Shown: positions 1-9,331, counted from the first letter of the stretch. The stretch is 64,000 bases of DNA from an uncultured Dehalococcoidia bacterium (GCA_958296225.1 OY282456.1:2604001-2668000); one strand, 5' to 3'. Notes: generated from the sequence alone by a model not told the origin. Translations and numbers: made by a program.

Positions 1-219
1 GACGGCGCGATACACAGCCGGCAAGATGTCGAAACCGTCAACGCCCCGCGCATCGGAACGAATCTGTCCGCCATCGCCCGGGTTGAACCGGCGCGCGCCA
101 GGGACGGTATGCGTTTCATCACCGTCAACTACACCGTTGCCGAAGTCGCCGGTTCCGACGTGATGCGCGGCCGTACCACCGTGCTCCTCCCCCCTGCCGG
201 TAACGCTGATGCCGGCTAA
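1..219 (+). CDS. FAS1-like/MaoC N-terminal dehydratase, 3' end only
   Basis: Frame 1 is open from the window edge to a TAA at 217-219, giving the last 72 residues of a protein. The tail, a beta-strand run ending FITVNYTVAEVAG then a GRTTVLLP-like end, resembles the closing strands of the hot-dog fold in the FAS1-like dehydratase (MaoC N-terminal) family. The next gene is the matching MaoC hydratase, and its ATG at 209 overlaps this stop, which suggests translational coupling. Such pairs usually form a heteromeric (R)-specific enoyl or 3-hydroxyacyl-ACP/CoA hydratase. The family call rests on a short tail plus context; the active site lies upstream of the window. Confidence 0.6.
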   Translation, partial: DGAIHSRQDVETVNAPRIGTNLSAIARVEPARARDGMRFITVNYTVAEVAGSDVMRGRTTVLLPPAGNADAG

Positions 220-685
220 CCCCACCATACCGGCCGCGCTGCCCTGTGCCGTTGGCGATGCGCTCCCCACTGCCCGGCGTATCGTCACCCGGCAGGGAAT
301 CGACGCCTACCGCGCCGCCTCCGGTGATAACAACCCCATACATTTTGACGACGAGTTTGCCGCTGCTGCCCGATTTGGCGGCGTTATCGCCCACGGGATG
401 CTGACGCTGGCCTTGCTGTCGGAAATGATGACCCGCGCTTACAACGTCCATTGGCTTGCCACCGGCAGCCTGCGGGTGCGGTTCCGCGGCGCGGCGTATC
501 CGGGCGACGCCCTGGAATCCGTAGGCGTCGTTTCCAGAAGCGAATCCACCAATAACGGGATTACAATAACTTGCAATGTTGCCGTCCAAAAGGCGGATAA
601 TGGCGAGCGGATTATTACCGGGTCGGCCAGCCTGTTGGTTAGGCCCGACCGCGCCCCGACCGTGCAAGGAGAGTCTGCGGAATGA
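209..685 (+). CDS. MaoC-family hot-dog dehydratase
   Basis: 158 aa, one hot-dog domain. The hydratase-2 signature is visible around residues 30-70: an SGDNNPIHFD stretch holding the catalytic Asp and His, then GVIAHGMLTLAL. The family hydrates trans-2-enoyl-CoA/ACP or dehydrates 3-hydroxyacyl thioesters. It overlaps the previous dehydratase by 11 nt and the downstream plsX start (682) by 4 nt, so the block reads as one operon for fatty acid elongation. The length is normal for a single-domain MaoC partner subunit. Substrate chain length cannot be read from sequence. Confidence 0.85.
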   Translation: MPANPTIPAALPCAVGDALPTARRIVTRQGIDAYRAASGDNNPIHFDDEFAAAARFGGVIAHGMLTLALLSEMMTRAYNVHWLATGSLRVRFRGAAYPGDALESVGVVSRSESTNNGITITCNVAVQKADNGERIITGSASLLVRPDRAPTVQGESAE

Positions 686-1713
686 GCGTCAACGGCAACA
701 TCGCGCGGGTTCGTGTGGCATTGGACGCTATGGGCGGCGATTTCGGGCCGCGGGAGACGGTGCCCGGTGCGCTGGCCGCCCTGGACGCGCACCCCAACCT
801 GCACGTCACGCTGGTGGGCGACCCCGACCCGCTAGCCGCCGAACTGTCCCGGCACGACACTGCCCACCGCCCCATCGCCGTCGTACCGTCGGAAGGCAAA
901 ATTGCCGACGACGAGCACCCCATCGCGGCGCTGCGCCGCAAGCCCCGGTCATCCATAGTTACCGCAATGCAGTTGTTGCGTCAGGGCGAAGCGGATCTGG
1001 TAGTTTCGGTGGGTTCCACCGGCGCGACTATGGCCGCCGCCGTGATGACGCTGGGCCTGCTGGACGGGCTGGAGCGGCCCTGCATCGGCGGCAATTTCCT
1101 CGGCCTGGCGCCCAACACCACCTTAGTTGACCTGGGCAGCAACGTGGATTGCCGGCCGTCGCTGCTGCTGAGCTTTGCGGCCCTGGGCGTGGCCTTCTCC
1201 CGCCGGCGCCTGGGGATAGCGAACCCCCGCGTCGCTCTGCTCAGCGTCGGCGAAGAAGCCGCCAAGGGCAGCCGCCAGGTGCAGGAAAGCCACGCCCTGT
1301 TTCGCGACAGCCACCTCAACTTCGTGGGCAACGTGGAAGGGATGGACTTTTTCACCGATAAAGCGGACGTCATCGTGTGCGACGGGTTTATCGGCAACAT
1401 CCTGATTAAGTTCGCCGAAGGGCTGGGTTCCGCCCTCGGCCCCTACCTGCACCGGCAGCTGGCGGCGATTCTCCCCGGCGATGCGGTCCGAGAGGTGACC
1501 GAGGCTTTGTGGACGACCACCAACCTGGCGCGCACTATGGGCGGGCCGCTGTTCGGCGTCGCCGGTCTGGTGATGATTGGGCACGGATCCTCCACTGCGG
1601 ACGGCGTCGCCGGAGCGATTAATACGGGTTTGCTGTGCCACCGGATTGAGCTGGCGGCCGGGTTCCGACAGGAGCTGGCCGAGTTGCGTCGCACCGGCGT
1701 ACTGGAAGCGTGA
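682..1713 (+). CDS. plsX: Phosphate acyltransferase PlsX
   Basis: 343 aa, normal for PlsX. It opens with the family's ALDAMGGDFGP motif and keeps the SVGSTGATMAAA and CDGFIGNILIKFAEG blocks. PlsX converts acyl-ACP and phosphate to acyl-phosphate, which PlsY uses to acylate glycerol-3-phosphate, linking fatty acid and phospholipid synthesis at the membrane surface. The ATG lies in an ATGA overlap with the upstream dehydratase stop, which supports coupling. It is followed 16 nt later by a fabG-like gene, a common arrangement in fatty-acid clusters. Confidence 0.95.
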   Translation: MSVNGNIARVRVALDAMGGDFGPRETVPGALAALDAHPNLHVTLVGDPDPLAAELSRHDTAHRPIAVVPSEGKIADDEHPIAALRRKPRSSIVTAMQLLRQGEADLVVSVGSTGATMAAAVMTLGLLDGLERPCIGGNFLGLAPNTTLVDLGSNVDCRPSLLLSFAALGVAFSRRRLGIANPRVALLSVGEEAAKGSRQVQESHALFRDSHLNFVGNVEGMDFFTDKADVIVCDGFIGNILIKFAEGLGSALGPYLHRQLAAILPGDAVREVTEALWTTTNLARTMGGPLFGVAGLVMIGHGSSTADGVAGAINTGLLCHRIELAAGFRQELAELRRTGVLEA

Positions 1714-1729
1714 AGGACGGGTTGTTACT

Positions 1730-2494
1730 ATGTACACCATTGACTTGAGCGGCCAGGTTGCCCTCATCACGGGCTCCTCGCGGGGGATTGGCGCGGTGAT
1801 AGCCGCCGGACTCGCCGCCGCCGGAGCGTCCGTCGCCATCAACTACCGCACCAATGCCAGCGCTGCCGACACCGTGATTGACGAAATCCGGGCCGCCGGC
1901 GGCGAGGCCCTGCGCGTCCCCGGCGACGTGTCCGACGAAAACGCCGCCGAAGCCGTGGTCAAGACCACCGCCGACCGGCTGGGCCGGCTGGACATCCTGG
2001 TGAACAACGCCGGCATCAACCGCGACCGGCTGGTAATGCGGATGAGCGCCGCCGATTGGGACGAGGTGCTCACCGTCAACTTGCGCGGCACTTTCCTGCC
2101 CACCCGTTTCGCCATCCCCCTGATGGTGCGCCAGCGCTACGGGCGCATCGTGAACATATCCTCCGTCGTCGGCCTTTCGGGAAACCCCGGCCAGGCCAAC
2201 TACGCCGCCTCCAAAGCCGGCCAGATTGGGTTGACCAAAGCAGTCGCCCGCGAAGTTGCCAGCCGCAGTATCACCGTCAACGCCGTAGCGCCCGGCTTTA
2301 TTGACGATGGCGATGCCGGCGGCATGACCGCCGGGCTTACCGACGAGCAGCGCAGTCAGGCCCTCTCCCGCATCCCCAGCGGACGCTTTGGCTCCGCCGC
2401 CGACGTGGCCGCCGCCGTGCTGTATCTGGTCAGCCCCGGCGCAAGTTATACGAACGGGCAGATACTGACCATCGACGGCGGCCTCACGGCCTGA
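1730..2494 (+). CDS. fabG: 3-oxoacyl-ACP reductase-like SDR (FabG type)
   Basis: 254 aa short-chain dehydrogenase/reductase. It has the TGSSRGIG cofactor-binding motif near residue 13, an NNAG motif near residue 90, catalytic Ser and a YxxxK pair (YAASKAG), and a late GQILTIDGG motif. The reading frame is open further upstream, but ATG 1730 follows an AAGGACGG ribosome site and gives the canonical N-terminus. Adjacent plsX and dehydratases favour reduction of 3-oxoacyl-ACP with NADPH in fatty acid synthesis. SDR substrate cannot be fixed by sequence alone. Confidence 0.88.
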   Translation: MYTIDLSGQVALITGSSRGIGAVIAAGLAAAGASVAINYRTNASAADTVIDEIRAAGGEALRVPGDVSDENAAEAVVKTTADRLGRLDILVNNAGINRDRLVMRMSAADWDEVLTVNLRGTFLPTRFAIPLMVRQRYGRIVNISSVVGLSGNPGQANYAASKAGQIGLTKAVAREVASRSITVNAVAPGFIDDGDAGGMTAGLTDEQRSQALSRIPSGRFGSAADVAAAVLYLVSPGASYTNGQILTIDGGLTA

Positions 2495-2508
2495 AAGGAC
2501 TTGCTGTT

Positions 2509-3390
2509 ATGCGAACTACCGCCCGTTTTCGTCAATTGCTGGCCGCGCCGGGCATCATCACGGCCCCCGGCGCTTATGACTGCCTGACCGCCGCCATCAT
2601 TGAGCAGACGGGCTTTCCCGCCGTCTATATGACCGGCGCCGGCACGTCGGTGGCCCGCATCGGCTACCCCGACCTGGCGTTGGCTACGGCGACGGAAATG
2701 CTGGCTAACGCCGCCGCCATCGCCGCCACCGTCAGCGTACCCGTTATCGCCGATGCCGATACCGGCTATGGCGGCACTATGAACGTGCGGCGCACTATCC
2801 GCGAATACGAACGCGCCGGCGTCGCCGCCATTCACATTGAAGACCAGCAATTCCCCAAACGCTGCGGCCACCTGGAAGACAAGCGCGTAGTGCCTATCAA
2901 CGAGATGACCCAGAAAATCCGCGCCGCCGTGGATGCCCGCACCGATGACGACTTCACCATCATAGTGCGCACCGACGCCCTGGCCGTAACCGGCTGGGAC
3001 GATACCATGGCGCGCTGCGACGCCTTCACCGCCGCCGGCGCCGACGCCCTGTTTGTCGAAGCCATACGCTCGCCCGCAGAGGCCGCCGCGGTGGTGGCCC
3101 GCACTGGCGTGCCCCTGCTCTACAACTTCGTTGAAACGGGCAAGTCGCCGCTGCTGAACGTATCCGAACTGGAACGCCTCGGTTTCAAGATGGTCATTTT
3201 CCCCGGCAGCGCGTTTATGTCCGTCGCTTACACCGTCGGCAAAGTAATGGCCGAGCTGAAAGCCACCGGCACCACGGCACACCTGGTCGGCGAGATGACG
3301 CCGCTCACCGACGCCTTTGAGCTGCTGGGCCTCACCGAACTGCTGGCCCGGGATGCCGGTTACGCCGGCATTGCCGCCGCCGCCAATTAG
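2509..3390 (+). CDS. Isocitrate lyase/PEP mutase superfamily enzyme
   Basis: 293 aa TIM-barrel enzyme. Visible signatures are DADTGYGG (metal-binding Asp cluster), EDQQFPKRCGH (the catalytic-loop KRCGH cysteine motif) and an IVRTDA strand. Members cleave 2-methylisocitrate, dimethylmalate or oxaloacetate, or act as carboxyPEP phosphonomutases. The KRCGH motif is typical of the lyase branch. It begins 14 nt after the SDR with AAGGAC before the ATG, so it is probably cotranscribed. Without the rest of a methylcitrate cycle the substrate remains open. Confidence 0.85.
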   Translation: MRTTARFRQLLAAPGIITAPGAYDCLTAAIIEQTGFPAVYMTGAGTSVARIGYPDLALATATEMLANAAAIAATVSVPVIADADTGYGGTMNVRRTIREYERAGVAAIHIEDQQFPKRCGHLEDKRVVPINEMTQKIRAAVDARTDDDFTIIVRTDALAVTGWDDTMARCDAFTAAGADALFVEAIRSPAEAAAVVARTGVPLLYNFVETGKSPLLNVSELERLGFKMVIFPGSAFMSVAYTVGKVMAELKATGTTAHLVGEMTPLTDAFELLGLTELLARDAGYAGIAAAAN

Positions 3391-3439
3391 CCCGTCACCG
3401 GCGGCCCAGGCTAATCGTTCGCTGGAGCGATAAGCGATA

Positions 3440-4702
3440 GTGGATAGCCCGGAACAACCCGGCGCTGCCGGCGCAAACCGATTCCACCGCCGTTTGCGAA
3501 CCGAGGTTGCGTCCTGGCGTGAGGACGGCCTGATTTCCGAGGAGCAGGCCGCCGCAATTCTGGCCCGGTATCAGCCCGACGCGTCCTCCGCTGCCGCCAA
3601 CCCTCTGGGCAACCGCGTAGTCACCATCGTGGCCGTAATGGGCGCCACGCTCATCGGGCTGGGCATCATTGCCTGGATTGCCGCCAACTGGAGCGAAATC
3701 GCCCCCTGGGGCCGGCTGTCCATAATGGCGGTTGCCACGCCGGTCATCTACGCCATCGGCTGGTTTCTGGCCTACCGCCGGGGCTATCCCGTCGTTGGCA
3801 TGGAAGTAATCCTGCTGGGCGCCATCGCTTTCGGCGCCGCCATCCATCTGATAGCGCAAACCTATCACGTGCCGGTGAACCACCCCAACCTGGTAGCGGC
3901 GTGGTTTCTGGGCGTCGTCCCCATCGCCTACCTGACCCGCTCCCGCACGGTTGCCGGACTGATGCTGATACTGTTCCTCGCCGCCGCCGGATTCCGCGCG
4001 CAGGAATGGTTCCCGGAGTTTGACGATGCGGCCTTGTTTGCCATGCCGCCGGTGTATCTGGCGCTGGCCGGCGCGCTATTCGGGATGGGGATGTTGCAGG
4101 GGCGCTACGCTTACACCCGCCCGCTGTCGCTGTTGTTCGTGATTACGGTGCTGCTCGTTGCCGGCGCCGCCATTTACGTGTTGAGTTTCAGCGCCTTTTG
4201 GGAGGAAGTGGCCTATGGCTATGCAGAGGGCATCCCTCCGGTTTGGCCGCGCGGGGAGTACTGGGCCGTGATGGGCGTTGCCGGCATCATCGCCGTCGCG
4301 TCAACGCTGGCCTGGAACCGCCGCGCCCCGGCATCCTCGGCGTCACGCATCGGGGAGCTGGCCCCCATACTGGCGGCCGGCATCGTCATCGCCATCACGA
4401 TGCTGGCCCTTGCCCTGGGGCTGGGCTGGATGTGGTGGGTTTTCAACCTGATAATGCTGGGCTACGTCAGCGCGCTAATCGCCGTCGGCTACCGGATGCT
4501 GCGCGCTGAGCTCATCAACTTTGCCGTCGTCCTCTTTGCCGTAACCTTATTCACCCGCTACGTTGAGTTCGGATTGGAGCTGCTGGGCCAGGCAATGGCG
4601 TTCATCGTAACCGGCGTACTCCTGCTGGCCCTTGGGTTCGGGCTGGAACTGCTGCGCCGCCGGATGTTGCAGCGGATGCGCGCGCCGGCGAGGCCGCAAT
4701 GA
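3440..4702 (+). CDS. DUF2157 multi-spanning membrane protein
   Basis: 420 aa starting at GTG 3440. A soluble N-terminal segment of about 55 residues (LREDGLISEEQAAAIL, a DUF2157 hallmark) is followed by roughly ten or more hydrophobic segments from residue 60 on. DUF2157 proteins have no established function; they typically sit beside GDYXXLXY-domain proteins, as here, where the next ORF starts inside this stop (4699). The usual third partner, DUF4401, is not present as a separate gene. Confidence 0.85.
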   Translation: MDSPEQPGAAGANRFHRRLRTEVASWREDGLISEEQAAAILARYQPDASSAAANPLGNRVVTIVAVMGATLIGLGIIAWIAANWSEIAPWGRLSIMAVATPVIYAIGWFLAYRRGYPVVGMEVILLGAIAFGAAIHLIAQTYHVPVNHPNLVAAWFLGVVPIAYLTRSRTVAGLMLILFLAAAGFRAQEWFPEFDDAALFAMPPVYLALAGALFGMGMLQGRYAYTRPLSLLFVITVLLVAGAAIYVLSFSAFWEEVAYGYAEGIPPVWPRGEYWAVMGVAGIIAVASTLAWNRRAPASSASRIGELAPILAAGIVIAITMLALALGLGWMWWVFNLIMLGYVSALIAVGYRMLRAELINFAVVLFAVTLFTRYVEFGLELLGQAMAFIVTGVLLLALGFGLELLRRRMLQRMRAPARPQ

Positions 4703-5217
4703 ACCGTCTGGCGGCAATCCTATTTTTTGCGGTAGTTGCGGCGCAGGTAGCCAGCCTGCTGGCCTTCGCCGGCGTCCGCGAGCTGGCGTTGGCCCGGGGC
4801 CGCGAAGTAACCCTGCAAACCGTGCCGGTTGACCCCCGCTCGCTATTGCAGGGGGATTACGCAATCCTGGATTACGAAATCGCCCGCTTGCCGGGCCGGC
4901 TCAGCGACCGGCCGGCCGGCCACGTCGTCCCGGCCGGGAGCGTCGTCTATGTCGTTCTGGAAGAGTGCGGCGATGTCTGGTGCGATTTGAGGCACGCGGT
5001 TGACCGTCCGGCTTATCCTGCCGTTTATATTCGCGGCACGGTAAATGCCCGGGGGCGTCTGGATTTCGGCATTGGCACGTATTTTGTGCCCGAGGGGACG
5101 GGGCATATTATTGAGCAGGCCCGCGATGTGAAAGTGGTAGTTGCGCTGGACGATGCCGGCCGCGCCGTAATCAAGCGGGTGCTGGTTGACGGCGCCCCTT
5201 TTGAGACGATGCGGTAA
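4699..5217 (+). CDS. GDYXXLXY domain protein
   Basis: 172 aa. An N-terminal hydrophobic segment (residues about 5-22) would anchor it, and the family motif is exact near residue 52 (GDYAILDY). These proteins are encoded with DUF2157 membrane proteins and are predicted to be envelope-associated; the biochemical role is unknown. It overlaps the DUF2157 gene by 4 nt (ATGA), a strong sign of coupled synthesis of a two-component membrane complex. Confidence 0.85.
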   Translation: MNRLAAILFFAVVAAQVASLLAFAGVRELALARGREVTLQTVPVDPRSLLQGDYAILDYEIARLPGRLSDRPAGHVVPAGSVVYVVLEECGDVWCDLRHAVDRPAYPAVYIRGTVNARGRLDFGIGTYFVPEGTGHIIEQARDVKVVVALDDAGRAVIKRVLVDGAPFETMR

Positions 5218-5238
5218 GCGGCGCCACACTATGCCTAC

Positions 5239-5335
5239 CCGCGCCGTGATTGGCAGCTCATCATCCGCGTTCACCCCGGCGGTCGCCAGTTGCGCGTGCC
5301 AGACTACGCCTGTCCGCGCCGTGATTGGCAGGCTG
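5239..5335. repeat. 18-bp direct repeat pair
   Basis: The string ccgcgccgtgattggcag occurs near 5239 and again near 5318, about 79 bp apart. The pair lies between the GDYXXLXY gene and the end of the DUF3800 relic. It could be a deletion footprint or duplicated binding site. Nothing else marks it. Confidence 0.5.
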
Positions 5336-6058
5336 GACAGTAGCAGTTCCACGGCTCAGAGGTGAGATGCACCAAACCGTGAATCCTACCGCCTTCTTGG
5401 TCGAAGCAGGGCATAATCGTGTCAAATGCCCGGGTATCCCCCCGCTCATACCGCCGGTATACGGCATTTGATACGAAATCCGCCAGTTGCAATAGACGTG
5501 TACTTCCTGCTGGAGCGAAATACGGTATATCTGCCAAGTTATGTGTTTCGCCCCACCGATGCCCTTGCTCCGCTATGCGACGGGCCAGCGATTCAAGGTT
5601 CTCCTTGTAACTGGATTCCGCGGCTACGATCAAGCCGCGCTGCTGATTATTCTGTGAGTAGAACCGAGCGAGCATCCGGTCAAATCGACTGATGATTTGC
5701 TCAAACCCTTGTTCGTACTGATTGCCAGGATTCGCCGCCTTTTCTATCACAACCCCGAAAAGGCGCCACCGGTCGCTGGCTCCCGAGCCTGCAATGATTT
5801 GGTATACTCTGTGCAACAGTTCGATGCGCTTGTCCGCAGGCAATTCGTCAAAAGGCTGTTTGACGTGGGCGTCAGGGGCGCCTAATTCAGACGCGTGGAG
5901 ATTTTAGGACGGCCATGGTCCGGGAAGTATTCCCGTTGCAAACGCTCCAATTCCTGAGCCAGGAAATACGTTTGCCGCTCAAAAACGGCAAGGCCCGCCA
6001 AAACGAAATGCCGGGACTCGGCGTGTGTACCGGATTCGTCCAAATATATGATATACAT
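5304..6058 (-). pseudogene. DUF3800 protein, single frameshift
   Basis: The N-terminal part starts at ATG 6058 with MYIIYLDESGTHAES, the acidic DES motif typical of DUF3800 (RNase H-like fold, often near mobile or defence loci). It reads to PKIS and then hits a stop at 5882. The other frame continues at once with HASELGAPDAHVKQPFDEL and runs to 5304, including the conserved LLQLADFVSNAVYR block. Restoring one base near 5900 would give a normal protein of about 250 aa. Either a real inactivating deletion or an assembly error. Confidence 0.8.
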
Positions 6059-6106
6059 AATACAAAGAGGCCGACTGGACAAAGTGTCCACCGGGCCAGC
6101 TAGCAT

Positions 6107-6408
6107 CAGCCCTATCGACCAAGTTCATCGTAGCGCAATTGCCTACCCAAGTCAAACCGGGCAATCGCATTTAGCTTACACGTTCGTCGTTCTGGCGCAA
6201 GCTGGAGTCCAGAGGCCATAAAGTGAAAGATTTGGGAAAGGCATTGCCGGTTTCGGGTGCTGGATTCCCGCTTTCGCCCAAATGACCGAGAGAATGCGAT
6301 TGCCCGGCAATTATCCGCCCCGGCGCAGTGCGTCGCGCCCGGCCGGTGATAAACTGGAACTATCGCTAATGCCACCCACACCCTACCGCCACCATGGGGA
6401 GTAACGCT
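6107..6408. other. Intergenic stretch, no gene seen
   Basis: About 300 bp between the DUF3800 relic and cofE. It holds GC-rich inverted sequence near 6317-6345 and the string ttcccgctttcgc near 6265, which also occurs inside the miniature element at 14.6 kb. No convincing coding frame. Confidence 0.4.
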
Positions 6409-7167
6409 ATGCCGCCGGAAATTCGCGCCGTTGGAATTGAGGGGCTGCCCGAAGTGCGGGCCGGAGACGACCTGGCCGCACAGATTATGGACGCCGCTGC
6501 CGCGCAGGCCACGCCCATTGAGGACGGCGACGTGGTGGTGGTTACGCAGAAAATCGTCAGCAAGGCCGAGGGGCGGGTGATGACCATTGACGACGTGATA
6601 GCGTCGCCGCTGGCCCTGGCCATCACCGAAGGCCACCGCCGCGACCCGCGCCATACCGAGATGATTCTGCGCGAAAGCCGCCGCATCGTGCGTATGGACC
6701 GGGGCGTCATCATCAGCGAGACCTACCACGGCTATATTTGCGCCAATGCCGGCATCGACGCCTCCAACATCCCCGGCGCCAACGCCATCTGCCTGCTGCC
6801 GGTGGACCCGGACGCCTCGGCCCGGAGCATCCGCGATGCCGTCCGCCAGCGCCTGGGCCTGGACGTTGCGGTGCTGGTGTCCGATACCTTCGGCCGGCCC
6901 TGGCGCAACGGCGCGGTCAACGTGTCCATCGGTGTGGCCGGGTTCAATCCGGTGGTCAGTTACGTGGGCGAGTTCGACCCCCACGGCAACGAGCTGCACA
7001 CCACGACCATCGCGGTGGCCGACGAGTTGGCGGCGACGGCGGAGCTGGTTACGGGCAAGCTGCTGGGCGTGCCCGTGGCCCTCATCAAAGGCTACCCCTA
7101 CGAGCGGATGGACGATGCCGACAGCCGCGCCATAGTGCGGGGCGCGGATAAAGACTTGTTCCGGTAA
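6409..7167 (+). CDS. cofE: Coenzyme F420-0:L-glutamate ligase
   Basis: 252 aa single-domain CofE. Family blocks include VVVTQKIVSKAEGR near residue 40, the RESRRIVRMD segment, and a C-terminal VALIKGYPYERM. CofE adds gamma-linked glutamates to F420-0 using GTP. I chose ATG 6409 rather than 6394 because a ggggag ribosome site sits 7 nt ahead and the protein then begins at the conserved N-terminus. It lacks the FMN-reductase-like C-terminal domain seen in fused FbiB forms. It fits with the luciferase-like oxidoreductases elsewhere in the window, some of which may use F420. Confidence 0.92.
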   Translation: MPPEIRAVGIEGLPEVRAGDDLAAQIMDAAAAQATPIEDGDVVVVTQKIVSKAEGRVMTIDDVIASPLALAITEGHRRDPRHTEMILRESRRIVRMDRGVIISETYHGYICANAGIDASNIPGANAICLLPVDPDASARSIRDAVRQRLGLDVAVLVSDTFGRPWRNGAVNVSIGVAGFNPVVSYVGEFDPHGNELHTTTIAVADELAATAELVTGKLLGVPVALIKGYPYERMDDADSRAIVRGADKDLFR

Positions 7168-7176
7168 TCAAACGCA

Positions 7177-7938
7177 TCAGGCCGGCGGCTCTCCGCCCCG
7201 CAGACGGCGGTTTTCTGCCTGGAGGCGGGTAAGCTCATCGTTGAGACGCGCATTTTGTTCTGAGGCGCGCTCCGCTTGTTCCCTGAAGCGCGCTATTTCC
7301 GCGCCGTTGCCCTCGTATTCTTCCCCGGTTGCCGGGTTGTGAATCCGGAAGCGCCATTCTCGCCACCGGAAATTCAGGTTCAGGACAGCGCTGGTTGACC
7401 CGGCGCTCCCGTCCGGGTATTCAATTACCGGAAACTGCGCGTACTCTCCGTTGACCAGCCCCTCGCCGATGATGGCTTGCCCGTAAAAGCTGCCTCCCGT
7501 GGGGTCAAACCGCCAGTATTCCGGCACGCCCAGCTGCCGGTACACGTCCCGCTTGTGCCCGGTATCATTGCGGTGGGTAGTGCGGGAGGCCACTTCAATA
7601 ACCAAATCCGGCGGCTTGCCGTTCTGTATCGGGTCGTAGCCCACCCGCCGCCGGATTGCCGCGCTGTCCACGTTGAGGGCAATCAGGCAATCCGGGATGA
7701 CATAAGGCGTCTGATTGGTGACCGGGTTGGCGGCGCCGTAGTAAATCGGGATTTGGCCGCCGATAAGAATGGTCGGATGGTACGGGTACTGGTCGCCCGG
7801 CGTCAGTATGGAGCGGAGCTTTTCGGTTAGGTCGTCAATGGGCGGCATCTGTTCCATATCTTTCGGCTCGGGGGGGAGATGGGGGTACGGCGTCCATTGT
7901 TCGGAATCCCGGCGGACTTCAGGTTTTGCAGTGGTCAT
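7177..7938 (-). CDS. Uma2 family (DUF820) putative endonuclease
   Basis: 253 aa. The PD-(D/E)XK-type core is visible: IPDC (acidic residue), PPDLVIEVASRTT (Glu in VIEVAS), then GHKRDVYRQLGVPEYWRFDP with the Lys. The last 40 residues form a charged coiled coil (ERASEQNARLNDELTRLQ). Uma2 genes are multiplied in cyanobacteria and Chloroflexi; nuclease activity is predicted from fold, biological role unsettled. It is a distant paralogue of the five tandem copies at 51-55.5 kb, sharing GVPEYWR-like and YGE/YGQ motifs. Confidence 0.88.
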   Translation of the reverse strand: MTTAKPEVRRDSEQWTPYPHLPPEPKDMEQMPPIDDLTEKLRSILTPGDQYPYHPTILIGGQIPIYYGAANPVTNQTPYVIPDCLIALNVDSAAIRRRVGYDPIQNGKPPDLVIEVASRTTHRNDTGHKRDVYRQLGVPEYWRFDPTGGSFYGQAIIGEGLVNGEYAQFPVIEYPDGSAGSTSAVLNLNFRWREWRFRIHNPATGEEYEGNGAEIARFREQAERASEQNARLNDELTRLQAENRRLRGGEPPA

Positions 7939-8002
7939 AGTGGCTCTCCTGATTTGGCGGAGACGGCAACGACGGCAAGGCGGATTATAACGGGAAAGCC
8001 GT

Positions 8003-9088
8003 TCACAAATCCAACCGCTGCTGCCCCATTGGCAATGCCATCGCCGCGCCGGTGGTGAACCCGGAGACGCCCACGCCCAGCAAGCGGAAGGCCCGGCCCG
8101 GCGTCAGTTCCCGCGCCAGCAGAGTCCAGGCGGCGGCGGCGATGGCGGCGTTGTCGTCGGTGGCCTCCGGCAGGGTTTGCTGCCGGGTGAAAGTAGTGTA
8201 GTCCGACAGGCGTATCTTGACGGTAACGGTGCGTCCGGCGAAGCCTTTGCCGGCCAGCGCGTCGGCCACCTTCCCGGACAGCCGGTCAATCACGGCCAGC
8301 AGTTCGTCGCGCTCTGCCAGATCCTCGGCGAAGGTGGTTTCGCTGCTGATTGACTTGGTTTCGCGGCTGGTCTGTACCGGGTCATCATCAATGCCGCGGG
8401 CGTGGTCGCGGATGCTGGCGCCCCGTTTGCCAAAGCGCTGCGCGAACCAGGCGTCGGGCATCGCGGCCAACTGGCCGATGGTATGCACGCCTTCCGCGAT
8501 GAGTCGCGCCGCCGATTTGGGGCCTACTCCCACCAGCTTGCCGACTGCCAGCGGCGCCAGAAACTCCGCTTCCGCGCCCGCCGGCACGACTACCAGCCCG
8601 TCGGGCTTTTGCAGGTCGGATGCAATCTTGGCGACGCACTTGCCCGCGCCCAGGCCCACCGATACCGTAAGCCCAACTTCCTCAGCCACCCGCTCTTTGA
8701 TGTCAATGGCAATGGCGATGGGCGGGCGCTCTGCGGATGCCCCGGTAATGTCAAGGTAGGCTTCGTCCAGCGATTGGGGTTGGATAATCCCGGTGACGCT
8801 GCGAAAGATGTCCATTACCTGCTGTGACAGCTCGCGATAGCGGTCGAAACGCGGCCGGATGATAATGCCCTCGGGGCACTGGCGCGCCGCCGTCGCCATG
8901 GGCATAGCCGAATGGACGCCAAACTTGCGCGCTTCGTAAGACGCGGTAGCGACCACGCCGCGCCCGTCGGGCCGCCCGCCGACCAGCACCGGCCGGCCGC
9001 GCAGTTCCGGGTTGTCCAGCTGCTCCGCAGCGGCATAGAAAGCGTCCAAATCGGCGTGAATGATATGGCGTGTCAGGGATTGGGCCAT
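8003..9088 (-). CDS. dinB: DNA polymerase IV (Y family)
   Basis: 361 aa, normal for DinB. The palm metal ligands are seen in IIHADLDAFYA (residues about 9-17) and in SLDEAYLDIT further on; helix-hairpin-helix VGVGPKSAARL and the little-finger region follow. It performs error-prone lesion bypass. The C-terminus (GQQRLDL) lacks a clear QLSLF-type clamp-binding peptide, though QQRLDL could be a weak one. Single gene, start at ATG 9088. Confidence 0.95.
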   Translation of the reverse strand: MAQSLTRHIIHADLDAFYAAAEQLDNPELRGRPVLVGGRPDGRGVVATASYEARKFGVHSAMPMATAARQCPEGIIIRPRFDRYRELSQQVMDIFRSVTGIIQPQSLDEAYLDITGASAERPPIAIAIDIKERVAEEVGLTVSVGLGAGKCVAKIASDLQKPDGLVVVPAGAEAEFLAPLAVGKLVGVGPKSAARLIAEGVHTIGQLAAMPDAWFAQRFGKRGASIRDHARGIDDDPVQTSRETKSISSETTFAEDLAERDELLAVIDRLSGKVADALAGKGFAGRTVTVKIRLSDYTTFTRQQTLPEATDDNAAIAAAAWTLLARELTPGRAFRLLGVGVSGFTTGAAMALPMGQQRLDL

Positions 9089-9281
9089 TTACGGGCCATT
9101 GTAGCCGTACCCGCCTGGCGAATCATCCGCCGGGTGTCATCAGATTAAACGCCCCATACCGCCGCCGGTACCCTGACCACGCCCGTTCCCGCCGTTCCGC
9201 CGGCTGCTGGCGCGGCTGTTGGAGCGCCCGGCGGGCATCCGGCGGTGGCAATTCCCCGCCCACCACCGGGGACTAAAAGTA

Positions 9282-9304
9282 GGGGCGGGTTATAAACCCG
9301 CCCC
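9282..9304 (-). terminator. Hairpin downstream of the luciferase-like gene
   Basis: A perfect 10-bp stem (ggggcgggtt / aacccgcccc) with a 3-nt loop, followed on the minus strand by TACTTTTAG. It lies about 28 nt after the end of the gene at 9332, so an intrinsic terminator is likely despite the imperfect T tract. Confidence 0.55.
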
Positions 9305-9331
9305 CTGCGCCATCCGAGCCGGGTTCCGTTT

